A stretch of DNA of 64,000 bases from Kribbella sp. CA-293567 (GTDB lineage Bacteria > Actinomycetota > Actinomycetes > Propionibacteriales > Kribbellaceae): the NCBI RefSeq assembly GCF_027627575.1, contig NZ_CP114065.1, forward strand, positions 4,960,001-5,024,000, given 5' to 3'. Of the stretch, positions 51,096 through 63,264 are shown piece after piece (within the stretch, counting starts at the first letter, position 1; each line of letters starts with the position of its first letter). A program made the position numbers and the translations under genes. Below the pieces are notes generated by a model. The model saw only the letters and a program-made list of their open reading frames with translations, had not been told where the DNA came from and made no database searches.

Positions 51096-52243
51096 GTGAC
51101 CCTGCGGACCAGGAGCTCCATCGGTCCGCGGTACGAGCGCAGATGCATCCAGTAGGCCAGCCCGACAGTGCCCAGCCAGGTCACACCGGCCAGCAACGCT
51201 GTCGTGGTGATGGTGAGCTCGCCGGACAGATCCGCGAGGTACGGGGTGAAGGCAACGACCCAGACGACGGACTGGATCAGGTAGCAGGTCAGTGACCGTT
51301 GACCGACCGCGGCGACGGCCTCGGCCACCAGGCCGTGGTCGCGACCGATGCGCAGCGCGATCATTGAGATCAGCGCCGCATACCCGAAGCCACCCAGTAC
51401 TCCGGACGAGTCGTGCAGCGGGCCGAGCAGATGCAGGACGTCCTGACTCGGCTTGCCGACGACCCCGGCCAGCACCAGCGCGATCGGCAGACCGCCCGCG
51501 ACGGAGGCCGCGATGCCGAGCACCGCCGTCCAGGTCAGCAGCCGAATGTGCTGGGCCGGCCGCTCGAGGATCCGGCGCCGCCCGGCCCACAGGCCGATCA
51601 GGAAGGGACAGCAGAAGCCGATCGGTCCGAGGAAGGCGATGAACGGGTAGAACAGGATCCGGTCCGCCACCCCGGCCAGCAGGTCCGGCGGCAGCATCGT
51701 CGCGTCCGGACCGTCCGCGCTGATCGTCATGGACCCGTCGCCGGGGATCGAGGTCAGCAGCAGGAAGAGGATCGCGACCACGATCAGCGTGCGGTCCCTC
51801 CAGCGGAGCGCCCAGACGCCGGCGAACAACAGCACGCCGTACGCCGCCAGGATGTCGCCGACGTAGAACAGCAATCCGTCGACGAAGCCGGCCACGATCA
51901 GGAACAGGCTGCGCCGCCACAGCAGCCGGCGTACCGCCCGTGGATCGCGACCGGTCTCGGCCTGCCGGCGCGCGATCTGGGCGACGCCGTAGCCGAAGAG
52001 CAGACCGAACAAGGGGAACGCGCGCCCGTCGACGAAAGCCGCGATCAGCAGCACCACCGCGTTGTCGACGGCCGATCCGTCCTGCGGAAAGCCGCCGAGA
52101 ACCGACGGGCTCCGCAGGAAGTAGTGCGAGTTCGCCAGCGCGATGAACAGCAGCATGAATCCGCGGGTGAGGTCCGGTCCGAGCGCGCGGGCGCGCAGTC
52201 CGGTCGGTCCACCGGCGGCCTGATCGATCGGTTCTGAGGTCAC
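51059..52243 (-). CDS. DUF418 family membrane protein
   Basis: 394 aa with about nine to ten helices. The N-terminal DLTRGFMLLFIALANSHYF and the C-terminal RSLTCYLIQSVVW with FGLLFGYG are DUF418/YeiB features, a family related to acyltransferase 3. Function unknown. GTG 52243. Confidence 0.8.
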   Translation of the reverse strand: MTSEPIDQAAGGPTGLRARALGPDLTRGFMLLFIALANSHYFLRSPSVLGGFPQDGSAVDNAVVLLIAAFVDGRAFPLFGLLFGYGVAQIARRQAETGRDPRAVRRLLWRRSLFLIVAGFVDGLLFYVGDILAAYGVLLFAGVWALRWRDRTLIVVAILFLLLTSIPGDGSMTISADGPDATMLPPDLLAGVADRILFYPFIAFLGPIGFCCPFLIGLWAGRRRILERPAQHIRLLTWTAVLGIAASVAGGLPIALVLAGVVGKPSQDVLHLLGPLHDSSGVLGGFGYAALISMIALRIGRDHGLVAEAVAAVGQRSLTCYLIQSVVWVVAFTPYLADLSGELTITTTALLAGVTWLGTVGLAYWMHLRSYRGPMELLVRRVTYGRSAAAISAV

Positions 52244-52338
52244 CCCTCCAGTGCACCGGCCGGCCGGCTACCTCACAGCTTCACAAAGTATCTGACGAGA
52301 AGACCTTCGGACCGGACGTCTGCCAGTAGGGTGCTGCC

Positions 52339-54126
52339 GTGCCTCAGCTCCGGGTTGCCCTCGCTCAGCTCAACGTCACGGTCGGTGACGTGGACGGCAA
52401 TGCCGGCAAGATCGTCACCTGGACCCGCAACGCCGTCGAGCGCGGTGCCCACCTGGTCGCGTTTCCCGAGCTGGCGCTGACCGGCTATCCGGTCGAGGAC
52501 CTGGCCCTGCGGGCGTCGTTCGTGGCCGCCTCGCAGGCCAACGTCGAGAAGCTGGCGAAACGGCTGGCCGACGAAGGACTCGGCGAGATCGTGGTGGTGG
52601 TCGGCTACCTCGACCGCGCTTCCGGTACGGCGATGGGTATCGACCGGCTCGGCCGCCCGAAGGGTTCGCCGACGAACGCCGCGGCCGTGCTGCACCGCGG
52701 CGAGGTGGTCACCTCGGCAGTGAAGCACCACCTGCCGAACTACGGCGTCTTCGACGAGTACCGGCACTTCGTCCCCGGCGACAGCCTGCAGGTGATCCGG
52801 GTCCACGGTGTCGACGTCGCGGTGGTGATCTGCGAGGACCTCTGGCAGGAAGGCGGTCCGGTGGCCGCGACCCGGGCGGCCGACGCCGGGCTGCTGCTGG
52901 TCGTCAACAGTTCGCCGTACGAAGCGAACAAGGACGACTTCCGTGGCGAGCTGGTCAGCCGGCGGGCGCGCGAGGCGGGTTGTTCGCTGGCCTACGTGAA
53001 CCTGGTCGGCGGACAGGACGAACTCGTCTTCGACGGTGACTCGCTGATCGCCGATGCCGCGGGCAAGGTGTTCGCCCGGGCGCCGCAGTTCGAGCAGGGC
53101 AGCATGGTCGTCGATCTCGAACTGCCGGCCGCGACCGGTACGCCGGGTGGTTCGCACCAGGGCATCCGGATCGACCACACCGTGCTGCACGAGGAGCCGC
53201 TGCCGGCGTACGAGCCGATCGCTTCGGCGCTGGCGTCGCGGTTGCCGGACGAGGCCGAGATGTACGGCGCCATCGTGCTGGGACTGCGGGACTACGTGCG
53301 CAAGAACGGGTTCAGGTCGGTGCTGCTCGGGCTGTCCGGCGGGATCGACTCCTCGCTGGTCGCCGCGATCGCCTGCGACGCGATCGGCGCCGAGCACGTC
53401 TTCGGAATCTCCAACCCGAGCGTGTACTCCAGTGACCACTCCAAGGACGACGCGGCCGAGCTCGCGGCCCGGACCGGACTGAACTACCGGGTGATCCCGA
53501 TCCAGCCGATGGTGCAGCCGTTCCTGGACACGCTCGGGCTGACCGGGCTGGCCGAGGAGAACCTGCAGGCCCGGGTCCGGGCGGTGATCTGGATGGGGCT
53601 GTCGAACGCCGACGGCCACCTGGTGCTTGCCTGCGGCAACAAATCCGAACTGGCCGTCGGCTACTCGACGATCTACGGCGACTCGGTCGGTGGCTACGCG
53701 CCGCTGAAGGACGTGCCGAAGACGGTGGTCTGGCGGCTGGCCAAGTGGCGCAACGCGGACGCGAAGGATCGCGGTCTGCAGCCGCCGATCCCGGAGAACG
53801 CGATCGTCAAACCGCCGTCGGCGGAGCTGCGGCCGGGGCAGGTCGACACCGACTCGCTGCCGCCGTACGACCTGCTGGACGACATGCTCGACGACTACGT
53901 CGAACAGGATCGCGGGACGGCGGAACTGGTCGCGGCCGGCTTCGACACCGAGCTGGTGAGCAAGGTGATCCAGCTGGTCGACAAGGCGGAGTACAAACGG
54001 CGGCAGTATCCTCCGGGTCCGAAGATCACCCACAAGGCCTTCGGCCGCGACCGGAGACTGCCGATCACGAGTGCATGGCGTGAGGACGCGAGGCGTGCAA
54101 CTACCAGAGGGGCAGCAGACAGCTGA
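52339..54126 (+). CDS. nadE: Glutamine-dependent NAD+ synthetase
   Basis: 595 aa. The N-terminal nitrilase-type glutaminase (1-275) has the Glu44 (FPELALTGYP), Lys129 (VKHHLPNYG) and Cys165 (VICEDLWQ) triad. The C-terminal synthetase has the P-loop LSGGIDSSLVAAI and GNKSELAVGYSTIYGD. It amidates nicotinate adenine dinucleotide to NAD+ in the last step. TAGGGT (52327-52332) ends 6 nt before GTG 52339 (leaderless). panB follows. Confidence 0.95.
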   Translation: MPQLRVALAQLNVTVGDVDGNAGKIVTWTRNAVERGAHLVAFPELALTGYPVEDLALRASFVAASQANVEKLAKRLADEGLGEIVVVVGYLDRASGTAMGIDRLGRPKGSPTNAAAVLHRGEVVTSAVKHHLPNYGVFDEYRHFVPGDSLQVIRVHGVDVAVVICEDLWQEGGPVAATRAADAGLLLVVNSSPYEANKDDFRGELVSRRAREAGCSLAYVNLVGGQDELVFDGDSLIADAAGKVFARAPQFEQGSMVVDLELPAATGTPGGSHQGIRIDHTVLHEEPLPAYEPIASALASRLPDEAEMYGAIVLGLRDYVRKNGFRSVLLGLSGGIDSSLVAAIACDAIGAEHVFGISNPSVYSSDHSKDDAAELAARTGLNYRVIPIQPMVQPFLDTLGLTGLAEENLQARVRAVIWMGLSNADGHLVLACGNKSELAVGYSTIYGDSVGGYAPLKDVPKTVVWRLAKWRNADAKDRGLQPPIPENAIVKPPSAELRPGQVDTDSLPPYDLLDDMLDDYVEQDRGTAELVAAGFDTELVSKVIQLVDKAEYKRRQYPPGPKITHKAFGRDRRLPITSAWREDARRATTRGAADS

Positions 54127-54206
54127 GTGGCTCTTGGCGTAACCGCCCGTTCAACGACAGCCCGTTCTTTCCGCCCGAGGATCCCGAGCAGGCTGACTCC
54201 TTCAGC

Positions 54207-58088
<3,882 letters not shown>

Positions 58089-58095
58089 CCCTGAA

Positions 58096-58998
58096 CTAGA
58101 TCCACGGCAGCGCCGAACGCTCCGACCAGTACTCGTAGGGCTCCTGGATGAACTCGTCCAAGGGCCCTGCGAGCGCTGGAGCGAGGTTGCTCTCGAGCTG
58201 GCCCGCAGTAGTGGCACCGCTGAGCACCACGTCTGCCCACTGTTGCGCGGCGGCGGCTCCAATGGCCAGCGAGTCCGGAGCGACGCCGTGTTGAGCGGCG
58301 AAGGCATTGAAGGACGTGCCGCCCGCCCTAGCGGTCAGGCGCCCGTTGGCCACGGCTTCCTTCACGACCACGAACCATCCCGCGTCATGTGCCTCGGCGA
58401 GCGCCGCGCCGGCTGAGGTCTCGAGCACGTTCCAGGTGGACTGGACCGCAGTGAAGGGCGTTTCCAGAGACAGTGCCCTACGCAACGTCTCGGCCTGCCG
58501 CGGTCCACTCGTCGACAACCCGACCCGTACGCCGCTGTCCGCCAGTTCGCGCAGCCGGTCCAGCAGTTTCGCATCGTCGAGCGCCGGGCTGTCCGCCGTC
58601 AGACTGTGCACCAGATAGAAGTCAGGCCGGCCTCCCAACGCCTGCAAGGTCTCCGGCCACTGCCGTTCGAACGTCGCCAGGGAATGGTCCTTCACCTCGT
58701 GCGTCTCCGCGTCGTGGCGCCAGTCGGCGACGTAGGTGTAACCCCACTTCGATCCGACCGTGAGCCTGCTACGCCGCTCCGGCGTGAGCCACTCCCCCAG
58801 GAACGTCTCCGCCAAACCGTAGGAACGCGCGGCGTCGAAGTACCGTACGCCGGCCGCCCAGGCCTGCTCCAGCAACTCGTGCGTGCGCAGGCGAAGATCA
58901 TCGATCTCGCGTCCCGGCGGCAGGTCCTGATCGTGGCCCAGGTTGATGTAGCCCGGCCGCCCGAGTGCCGCCAGTCCGAGGCCGATCCGCGAAGTCAT
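58096..58998 (-). CDS. Aldo/keto reductase
   Basis: 300 aa TIM-barrel oxidoreductase: catalytic Asp/Tyr in RYFDAARSYGLAET, Lys in LTVGSKWGY, His in FYLVHSLTADS. The C-terminal LSGATTAGQLESNL is the NADPH loop. Substrate unknown. It converges with panB (7 bp between stops). Confidence 0.85.
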   Translation of the reverse strand: MTSRIGLGLAALGRPGYINLGHDQDLPPGREIDDLRLRTHELLEQAWAAGVRYFDAARSYGLAETFLGEWLTPERRSRLTVGSKWGYTYVADWRHDAETHEVKDHSLATFERQWPETLQALGGRPDFYLVHSLTADSPALDDAKLLDRLRELADSGVRVGLSTSGPRQAETLRRALSLETPFTAVQSTWNVLETSAGAALAEAHDAGWFVVVKEAVANGRLTARAGGTSFNAFAAQHGVAPDSLAIGAAAAQQWADVVLSGATTAGQLESNLAPALAGPLDEFIQEPYEYWSERSALPWI

Positions 58999-59117
58999 AC
59001 AGAGATCGTCTCACCGGTGAACAACACCTGTTGCCGGGCGCCCGTATTCGGACGTCGCGAAGAGACGCGCCGCGCGACGCGTCGCCGGACCGCCTGTGTC
59101 GTCTAGCGTTTTGAGGT

Positions 59118-59615
59118 GTGACCGACTCCCGCCTGCCACCGCCCGGCACCGTCGTCCGGCGTACGACGGCCCGTGTCCTGCCTGTCCGCCCGGACGGCAA
59201 GGTGTTGCTGCTGCACGGCTGGGACCCGCTGAAACCGCAGACGCCGTACTGGTTCACCATCGGCGGCGGCGTCGAGGCGGGCGAGACCGTCGAGCAGGCC
59301 GGTAGTCGCGAACTGCGCGAGGAGGTCGGCATCGTGCTGCCGGCCGAGCAGCTCGGCGCCCCGGTGGCGACGAACGAGATCGAGTTCGAGTGGGGCGGCT
59401 GCCGGATCATCCAGCACCAGACCTTCTTCGCCGTCGGCGTGGAGACGGTGGAGGTGAGCTTCGCCAACCAGGAGCAGCTCGAACTGGAGACGATCAGCGC
59501 GCACGGCTGGTGGCATCCCGACGAGCTGGAGGCGACCGGTCAGGCCGCCCACATCACCATCCCCGACCTGGTCCGGCGGGCGGTCGAGGCGATCCGCTAC
59601 CGCGAGGCGTCCTGA
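59118..59615 (+). CDS. NUDIX hydrolase
   Basis: 165 aa. The Nudix box GGGVEAGETVEQAGSRELRE + EVGI (Gx5Ex7REUxEExGU) is complete. It hydrolyses a nucleoside diphosphate linked to some moiety; specificity unknown. TAGCGT (59104-59109) lies 8 nt before GTG 59118, a near-leaderless arrangement. Confidence 0.87.
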   Translation: MTDSRLPPPGTVVRRTTARVLPVRPDGKVLLLHGWDPLKPQTPYWFTIGGGVEAGETVEQAGSRELREEVGIVLPAEQLGAPVATNEIEFEWGGCRIIQHQTFFAVGVETVEVSFANQEQLELETISAHGWWHPDELEATGQAAHITIPDLVRRAVEAIRYREAS

Positions 59616-59651
59616 CCGCTGCTCCGGTCCACGGCCCAGTCGGTGCGCCGG

Positions 59652-59819
59652 TCAGCGGGAGCGAGCCTGCTTGAGGACCTTCTTCGAGAGCTTCTTGTCC
59701 ACGATGTAGTGGCGCAGGTCGAGGCGCTCGGCGCAGCCGGCATCGGCCAGCCGCTTGAGGACGACCGGGCACTTCTTGCACCTCGGCTTGTCCTTGCAGC
59801 ACTTCTTCTTCGCAGTCAT
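59652..59819 (-). CDS. Cysteine/lysine-rich miniprotein under an iron box (55 aa)
   Basis: 55 aa, shorter than many gene callers accept. It begins MTAKKKCCKDKPRCKKCPVV, with five cysteines in the first 18 residues and a sixth in DAGCAER; the rest is basic (LSKKVLKQARSR). Similar short CCKxxxxCKxCP proteins occur in actinobacteria without known function; a metal-binding role is plausible. An IdeR/DmdR-type iron box lies between -35 TAGACG (59863-59858) and -10 TACTCT (59840-59835), so it should be made when iron is scarce. Confidence 0.7.
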   Translation of the reverse strand: MTAKKKCCKDKPRCKKCPVVLKRLADAGCAERLDLRHYIVDKKLSKKVLKQARSR

Positions 59820-59837
59820 GGACGGCACCAGGCAAGA

Positions 59838-59856
59838 GTAGGTGAGGCTCCCCTAA
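59838..59856. promoter_or_regulatory. Iron box (IdeR/DmdR1 site)
   Basis: GTAGGTGAGGCTCCCCTAA matches the IdeR/DmdR consensus TTAGGTTAGGCTAACCTAA at 15 of 19 positions. It sits between the -10 and -35 of the miniprotein promoter, the expected place for Fe(II)-dependent repression. Confidence 0.65.
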
Positions 59857-59891
59857 CCGTCTACCTGAGATCTCAGTGATCGTGTCGCACG

Positions 59892-60629
59892 TCACCCCAG
59901 CTGTTCGGTCAGCACCGCCTGGGCGGTGACCAGTGACGGTCCGTACCAGGTCAGGTGCCGACCGCTCACGGTGCGCGCGGGCCGCTCGAACGCTTCCGGG
60001 CCGTCGTCGGCGGCGAACGCATAGGGCTCGTCCGGCAGCACCACCAGGTCGTACTCCGGTAAGTCCCGCGGATCGAACTTCGGATACCGCTCGGATGATT
60101 GTGCGAGCACATTGTCGATCCCCAGTCTTTGCAGCAGATCGCCCGCGAAAGTATCCCGGCCCAGCGCCATCCAGGGCCGCCGCCAGATCGGAATCAGCGC
60201 CCGCCGGCGCGGTCCGTCGTACGGCGTACTCCAGACTTCTCGCGCCTGCCCGAGCCACCGCGGTACTTCGCCGGTGACGGCGCCGAGCATTCGGTCGAGT
60301 GAGTCCAGGGATTGCGCCACCGTGGTCGGCGCGGTCACCCAGACCGGCACGCCACTCGCGCGTAACGCGTCGAGATCGGCGGCGCGATTCTCTTCGGCAT
60401 TCGCGATCACGACATCGGGCGCGAGTTCGCGAACGAGTTCGACATCGGGGTTTTTCGTACCCCGTACCCGGGTCACGTCGAGGTCCGCGGGATGACTGCA
60501 CCAGTCCGTCGCGCCGACCAGCAGCGACGCGTGCGTGACCGCGATCGCCTCGGTCAGGGACGGCACGATACTCACCACCCGACGTACACGAGCAGGCAGT
60601 TCGACAACGGTTCCGAGGTCGTCGCGCAT
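59892..60629 (-). CDS. Helical-backbone metal receptor/cobalamin-binding-like protein (BtuF/FhuD fold)
   Basis: 245 aa. RRVVSIVPSLTEAIAVTHAS at the start, VRGTKNPDVELVRELAPDVVIANAEENR and PEYDLVVLPDEPYAF (in parts) fit class III substrate-binding proteins for B12, haem or siderophores. There is no signal peptide or lipobox and no transporter genes beside it, so it may be cytosolic. ATG 60629 is chosen by the domain start. It lies upstream of the iron-box miniprotein, same strand, 72 bp away, but with the miniprotein's own promoter between. Confidence 0.72.
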   Translation of the reverse strand: MRDDLGTVVELPARVRRVVSIVPSLTEAIAVTHASLLVGATDWCSHPADLDVTRVRGTKNPDVELVRELAPDVVIANAEENRAADLDALRASGVPVWVTAPTTVAQSLDSLDRMLGAVTGEVPRWLGQAREVWSTPYDGPRRRALIPIWRRPWMALGRDTFAGDLLQRLGIDNVLAQSSERYPKFDPRDLPEYDLVVLPDEPYAFAADDGPEAFERPARTVSGRHLTWYGPSLVTAQAVLTEQLG

Positions 60630-60943
60630 GTGTCCGGGGCCCTTCGTCGGGTGCCGTCGAGGAGACGTTGCCGATGACAACACTTCGTCGAAAGCACGGT
60701 GGAACAGCAGATCGAGGGCAAGTTGGTGCGCGTGTCGTCAACATTTCTTTGCCACCGGACAGCAGGCTACCTCGCCGACGGAAACCCAACTCTGCAAGGG
60801 TTTCCGGACTATTCCCGCGGAAACGACCGGTGGACGCCTTAACGTACTGGCGTTTCGGGTGCTTTACGTATGGCACAAGTGTTGTCATCATCAGGACGAC
60901 GAGGAATCCACCGTGGTTTTCCTCAGCGCACCAAGGAGGCAGA
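60630..60943. other. 314-bp intergenic region with a 9-bp stem
   Basis: Between the metal-receptor gene and the histone-like gene. CGGAAACCC (60779-60787) pairs with GGGTTTCCG (60798-60806). The AT-richer stretch 60835-60930 probably holds the histone-like promoter. I see no gene. Confidence 0.5.
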
Positions 60944-61648
60944 GTGCCAGCCACAAAGGCAGCCGCAGGGAAGGCGACAGCCAAAAAGGCTTCTCCCGCC
61001 AAGAAGACCGTCGCCAAAAAGGCAGGCGCCGCGACGACGACCGCACGAAAGGTCACCGCGGCCAAGAAGACTCCGGCGAAGAAGGTGACAGCGGCGAAGA
61101 AGGCACCGGCCACGAAGGTCGCCGCGAAGAAGGCCCCGGCGAAGAAGGTGACCGCGAAGAAGACGGTCGCCAAGAAGGCGCCGGCGAAGGCCGTCGCGAA
61201 GAAGACCGTCGCCAAGAAGACCGTGGCCAAAAAGGCACCGGCCACGAAGACCGTCGCGAAGAAGGCCCCGGCGAAGAAGGTGACCGCCAAGAAGACGGTC
61301 GCCAAGAAGACGCCGGCCAAGAAGGTGACCGCCAAGAAGACCGTCGCCAAGAAGACGGTGGCCAAGAAGGCGCCGGCGAAGAAGGTGACGGCCAAGAAGA
61401 CCGTGGCCAAGAAGGCACCCGCGAAGAAGACCGTCGCGAAGGCGACCGCGAAGAAGGTCGCCGCGAAGAAGGCCCCGGCCAAGGTCGCGGCCAAGAAGGC
61501 TCCGGCCAAGGTCGCCGCGAAGAAGGCTCCGGCCCGCAAGGTCGCCGCCAAGAAGGCACCAGCGCGCACGGCGGTCGCCAAGAAGGCGACGTCGGCGCGG
61601 AAGGCACCGGCCCGCAAGGCACCGGCGCGCACGGCCGCCGCGAAGTAG
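60944..61648 (+). CDS. Histone H1-like Lys/Ala/Pro-rich DNA-binding protein
   Basis: 234 aa, almost entirely AKKxVAKKAPAKK-type repeats, like eukaryotic H1 tails and the C-termini of actinobacterial HU proteins. No folded domain. It should bind DNA (or RNA) non-specifically and compact the nucleoid. GTG 60944 is preceded by AAGGAGG, 4 nt away; the frame is open further upstream but loses the repeat composition. A 38-bp palindromic terminator follows. Confidence 0.82.
   Translation: MPATKAAAGKATAKKASPAKKTVAKKAGAATTTARKVTAAKKTPAKKVTAAKKAPATKVAAKKAPAKKVTAKKTVAKKAPAKAVAKKTVAKKTVAKKAPATKTVAKKAPAKKVTAKKTVAKKTPAKKVTAKKTVAKKTVAKKAPAKKVTAKKTVAKKAPAKKTVAKATAKKVAAKKAPAKVAAKKAPAKVAAKKAPARKVAAKKAPARTAVAKKATSARKAPARKAPARTAAAK
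61000..61640 (+). repeat. Degenerate AAGAAG-rich repeats encoding the H1-like tail
   Basis: Repeats of the type GCCAAGAAGACCGTCGCCAA fill the gene. Near-identical longer units (for example around 61130-61170 and 61260-61300) suggest duplication by recombination. Confidence 0.7.
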
Positions 61649-61668
61649 CCTGACCGGACAGTCCGAAA

Positions 61669-61706
61669 GACCGAGGGGCACCACCGCGCGGTGGTGCCCC
61701 TCGGTC
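61669..61706. terminator. 38-bp perfect palindrome, bidirectional terminator
   Basis: GACCGAGGGGCACCACCGC (61669-61687) is followed directly by its exact complement (61688-61706). It sits between the H1-like gene and the convergent SPOR-like gene. Confidence 0.88.
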
Positions 61707-61735
61707 ATGCCCGCCGCCGGCGGACGGCCGGTCCC

Positions 61736-61924
61736 TCAGTCGTCGTTCCACTTGGGATCGTTGTCCCAGGCCTCGTTGCGTTCCTGGACCTTGTCCAGCG
61801 CCCTGGCGGCCTCCTCCGGGGAGCTGTACGGTCCGAGCCGGTCAGCGGACTTCTCGCCCTGGTACGGCTCGACCTTGCCGGTCTTGGTGTTGTAGTACCA
61901 CTCGTTGCTGTGATCGTCGCTCAT
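61736..61924 (-). CDS. SPOR-like miniprotein
   Basis: 62 aa. WYYNTKTGKVEPYQGEKSAD and RLGPYSSPEEAARAL match short SPOR-domain-like proteins of actinobacteria. SPOR domains bind denuded peptidoglycan glycan strands, but this copy has no signal peptide or membrane anchor. ATG 61924. Divergent from map. Confidence 0.7.
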   Translation of the reverse strand: MSDDHSNEWYYNTKTGKVEPYQGEKSADRLGPYSSPEEAARALDKVQERNEAWDNDPKWNDD

Positions 61925-61977
61925 AAGGGCTGACCGCCTCCTGGAGTCTTGTGACAGCTCACTAGAATGATTCCACC

Positions 61978-62826
61978 ATGTCGCTTCTCACTCCTGGCAG
62001 CATCTCGCCTCGCCGTCCCGTACCCGCGTCCATTCCTTACCCGGAGTACGTCGACAAACCGTCGCCGACGCCGTACGACGGTTCCTACGTGACGTCGCCC
62101 GAGCTGGTCGCGAAGATGCGGGTGGCCGGCAAACTCGCCGCGCAGGCGCTTCAGGCGGTCGGCGCGGCCGCGAAGCCGGGAGTCACCACCGACGAACTGG
62201 ACGCGGTCGGGCACGAGTTCCTGGTGGAGCGCAACGCCTATCCGTCGACGCTCGGATATCGCAGGTACCCGAAGTCGTTGTGCACCTCGGTCAACGAGGT
62301 GATCTGCCACGGCATCCCCGACGACCGTCCGCTCGAGGACGGCGACATCGTCAACGTGGACATCACCGCTTTCCTCGACGGCGTGCACGGCGACACCAAC
62401 GCGACCTTCCTGGTCGGCGAGGTCGACGAGGAGAGCCGGCTGCTGGTCGAGCGCACCCGGGAGGCACTGAACCGTGGGATCAAGGCGGTCAGGCCCGGCC
62501 GGCAGGTCAGCATCATCGGCCGGGTGATCGAGTCGTACGCCAAGCGCTTCGGCTACGGCGTGGTCCGCGACTTCACCGGCCACGGCATCGCGACGTCGTT
62601 CCACTCCGGGCTGATCATCCCGCACTACGACGACGAGCGCTTCGACGACGTGATGGAGCCCGGGATGACGTTCACGATCGAGCCGATGCTCACCCTGGGC
62701 AGCCACGACTACGACCTGTGGGAAGACGGCTGGACCGCCACCACCAAGGACAGGTCGCGCACGGCCCAGTTCGAGCACACCCTGGTGGTCACCGACACCG
62801 GCGCCGAAGTCCTCACCCTTCCGTGA
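61978..62826 (+). CDS. map: Methionine aminopeptidase, type I with N-terminal extension
   Basis: 282 aa. It removes initiator Met. Metal ligands: Asp in NVDITAFLDGVHGDT (two Asp), His in FTGHGI, Glu in TIEPML and Glu in QFEHTLVV. The 40-residue N-terminus with SPRRPVPASIPYPEYV resembles the SH3-binding-like extension of mycobacterial MetAP1c, which may contact the ribosome. TAGAAT (61963-61968) lies 9 nt before ATG 61978. Confidence 0.94.
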   Translation: MSLLTPGSISPRRPVPASIPYPEYVDKPSPTPYDGSYVTSPELVAKMRVAGKLAAQALQAVGAAAKPGVTTDELDAVGHEFLVERNAYPSTLGYRRYPKSLCTSVNEVICHGIPDDRPLEDGDIVNVDITAFLDGVHGDTNATFLVGEVDEESRLLVERTREALNRGIKAVRPGRQVSIIGRVIESYAKRFGYGVVRDFTGHGIATSFHSGLIIPHYDDERFDDVMEPGMTFTIEPMLTLGSHDYDLWEDGWTATTKDRSRTAQFEHTLVVTDTGAEVLTLP

Positions 62827-62845
62827 CCGTCACGCAGTACCAGCA

Positions 62846-63001
62846 CGCTCACCTCGCGGTGTGCTGGCACTGTGCGAAGCCGAGAACTGGCCGACGAGTG
62901 TCGTCGCGCTCGACGGCGACCTGGTCACCGACACCGCCCAGGCCTTCTATGCCTCCTTCGACCACCGCACCAACGCCGGCTTCCGCATCTACCCCGGCTG
63001 A
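62846..63001 (+). pseudogene. Remnant of a GNAT-like gene
   Basis: The frame 62861-63001 encodes LALCEAENWPTSV, then FYASFDHRTNAGFRIYPG-stop. These look like the N-terminal and C-terminal ends of a GNAT acetyltransferase with the middle missing. No full start or core; a decayed fragment just after map. It overlaps the convergent GNAT gene by 13 bp. Confidence 0.4.
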
Positions 63002-63264
63002 AACCCCAATGCTCCATAGAGCTCGAGTGCAGCGGTGTTGCCGGGGAGAACGTTCAACGCGTAGCGCCTGGCACCGTGCGCCAGGCACTCGGTGACCAGC
63101 GCGCGGGCGAGGCCTCGGCGGCGCCAGGCTGGTGCGGTGTACACCTCGATGATGAACGGGCAGTCCGGGGTATCCAGCCAGGGGGCACGGTCGACGACGA
63201 GGACGACGCCGGTCGGCGGCGCGCTCACCTGTACCGGTCCGGGTTCGCGGATGTAGAGCACCAC
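62989..63264 (-). CDS. Short GNAT N-acetyltransferase
   Basis: 91 aa. The C-terminal half of a GNAT fold: EVYTAPAWRRRGLARALV (acetyl-CoA loop RxxGxA) and LNVLPGNTAALELYGALGFQ. The usual first 40-50 residues are missing, so it may be truncated. GTG 63264 is adjacent to the stop of the nucleotidyltransferase gene, suggesting an operon. Confidence 0.65.
   Translation of the reverse strand: MVLYIREPGPVQVSAPPTGVVLVVDRAPWLDTPDCPFIIEVYTAPAWRRRGLARALVTECLAHGARRYALNVLPGNTAALELYGALGFQPG

Noticed and set aside
59554..61632. 692-codon minus-strand frame across the H1-like gene
   Set aside because: The FLATVF-type repeats are the antisense of AAG/GCC repeats; the real minus-strand genes here are in other frames.
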